Assembly (NCBI GenBank): GCA_021155145.1
Contig: JAJNPX010000234.1
Span: 1-6,013 of the forward strand
Length of the DNA stretch: 6,013 nucleotides
Reading direction: 5' to 3'
DNA from: Acidisarcina sp.
GTDB lineage: Bacteria; Acidobacteriota; Blastocatellia; Pyrinomonadales; Pyrinomonadaceae
Both the position numbers and the translations under genes were made by a program. The first letter of the stretch is position 1. Every line of letters begins with the position of its first letter. Below the pieces are notes generated by a model that saw only the letters and a program-made list of their open reading frames with translations, was not told where the DNA came from and searched no databases. Positions 5,894 through 6,013 of the stretch are shown piece after piece.

Positions 5894-5973
5894 GTACCGC
5901 AGGGACGACCCATAATAGCCCACCCGTTTACGGGTGGGGATGCGTCGAATACGTAAGAAGTCCCGTCAGGGAC
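5894..5973. repeat. REP-like element of three stem-loops
   Basis: Three hairpins follow one another. The first is GTACC-GCA-GGGAC (5894-5906, one mismatch). The second is CCCACCCG-TTTA-CGGGTGGG (5919-5938, eight perfect pairs). The third is GTCCC-GTCA-GGGAC (5960-5973, five perfect pairs). CAGGGACG occurs both at 5900-5907 and 5967-5974, and CATAATAG lies just before the central hairpin. This arrangement, outer GTCCC/GGGAC palindromes around a CCCACCC/GGGTGGG palindrome, resembles REP-type repeats scattered in several bacterial phyla and often mobilised by RAYT transposases; that link is recalled knowledge, not tested. No transposase is in the window. Lying 46 bases after the ATPase stop at 5848, it may also help end that transcript, though no T-run follows. 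Confidence 0.7.
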
Positions 5974-6013
5974 GGCTGAGATCCGACGATCAATCGAACA
6001 CGTGGTTCAGTTC

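Noticed and set aside
5894..5973. CRISPR array suggested by the repeated palindromes
   Set aside because: The hairpins differ from one another, there are no repeat-spacer units of even length, and no cas gene is present; a REP-like element explains them better.
5692..5979. Plus-strand frame starting at ATG 5692
   Set aside because: It overlaps the ATPase C-terminus and reads straight through the REP-like hairpins; its Arg/Pro-rich composition marks it as a shadow frame.
5990..6013. Possible end of a minus-strand gene entering from the right (seven codons, ELNHVFD, then TGA)
   Set aside because: Seven codons are too few to support a gene; it would need the sequence beyond the window.

Overview
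The window looks like a GC-rich bacterial chromosome segment. The gene complement fits Acidobacteriota, perhaps the Blastocatellia: a CPA2 antiporter fused to a UBP-type zinc finger, a ferredoxin with a long N-terminal region, and REP-like stem-loops near a gene end. That placement is inference from resemblance, not a search result.

Layout, left to right. Positions 1-353 (minus strand) hold the first 117 codons of polyphosphate kinase 1, which runs off the left edge. Positions 354-666 are a divergent intergenic region with no convincing gene. Positions 667-3081 (plus) encode an 804-residue KefB-type cation:proton antiporter with RCK_N and RCK_C domains and a C-terminal UBP zinc finger. A short gap with an imperfect hairpin separates it from a convergent gene at 3125-4162 (minus), which encodes a 345-residue protein with a C-terminal [2Fe-2S] ferredoxin domain. 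Positions 4163-4538 form a second divergent region. It carries six copies of a GGAAACC motif at about 12-bp spacing, a near-consensus sigma70-type promoter, and a small palindrome over the predicted transcription start. Positions 4539-5837 (plus) encode a RecA/RepA-like ATPase with a C-terminal helix-turn-helix. Its reading frame appears broken at a T5 run (5568-5572), and the natural C-terminus continues in another frame to 5848. Positions 5894-5973 hold a three-hairpin REP-like element.

The genes do not form one operon; orientations alternate and each appears to be transcribed alone. Polyphosphate kinase and the antiporter are housekeeping or stress functions (phosphate storage, ion and pH homeostasis), and the ferredoxin protein is probably an electron carrier. 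The right end looks more like accessory DNA: repeat array, strong promoter with a candidate operator, a RepA-like ATPase of unknown role, a frameshift and a REP-like element. I did not find a complete undescribed system. The repeat array plus ATPase unit is the best candidate for follow-up.
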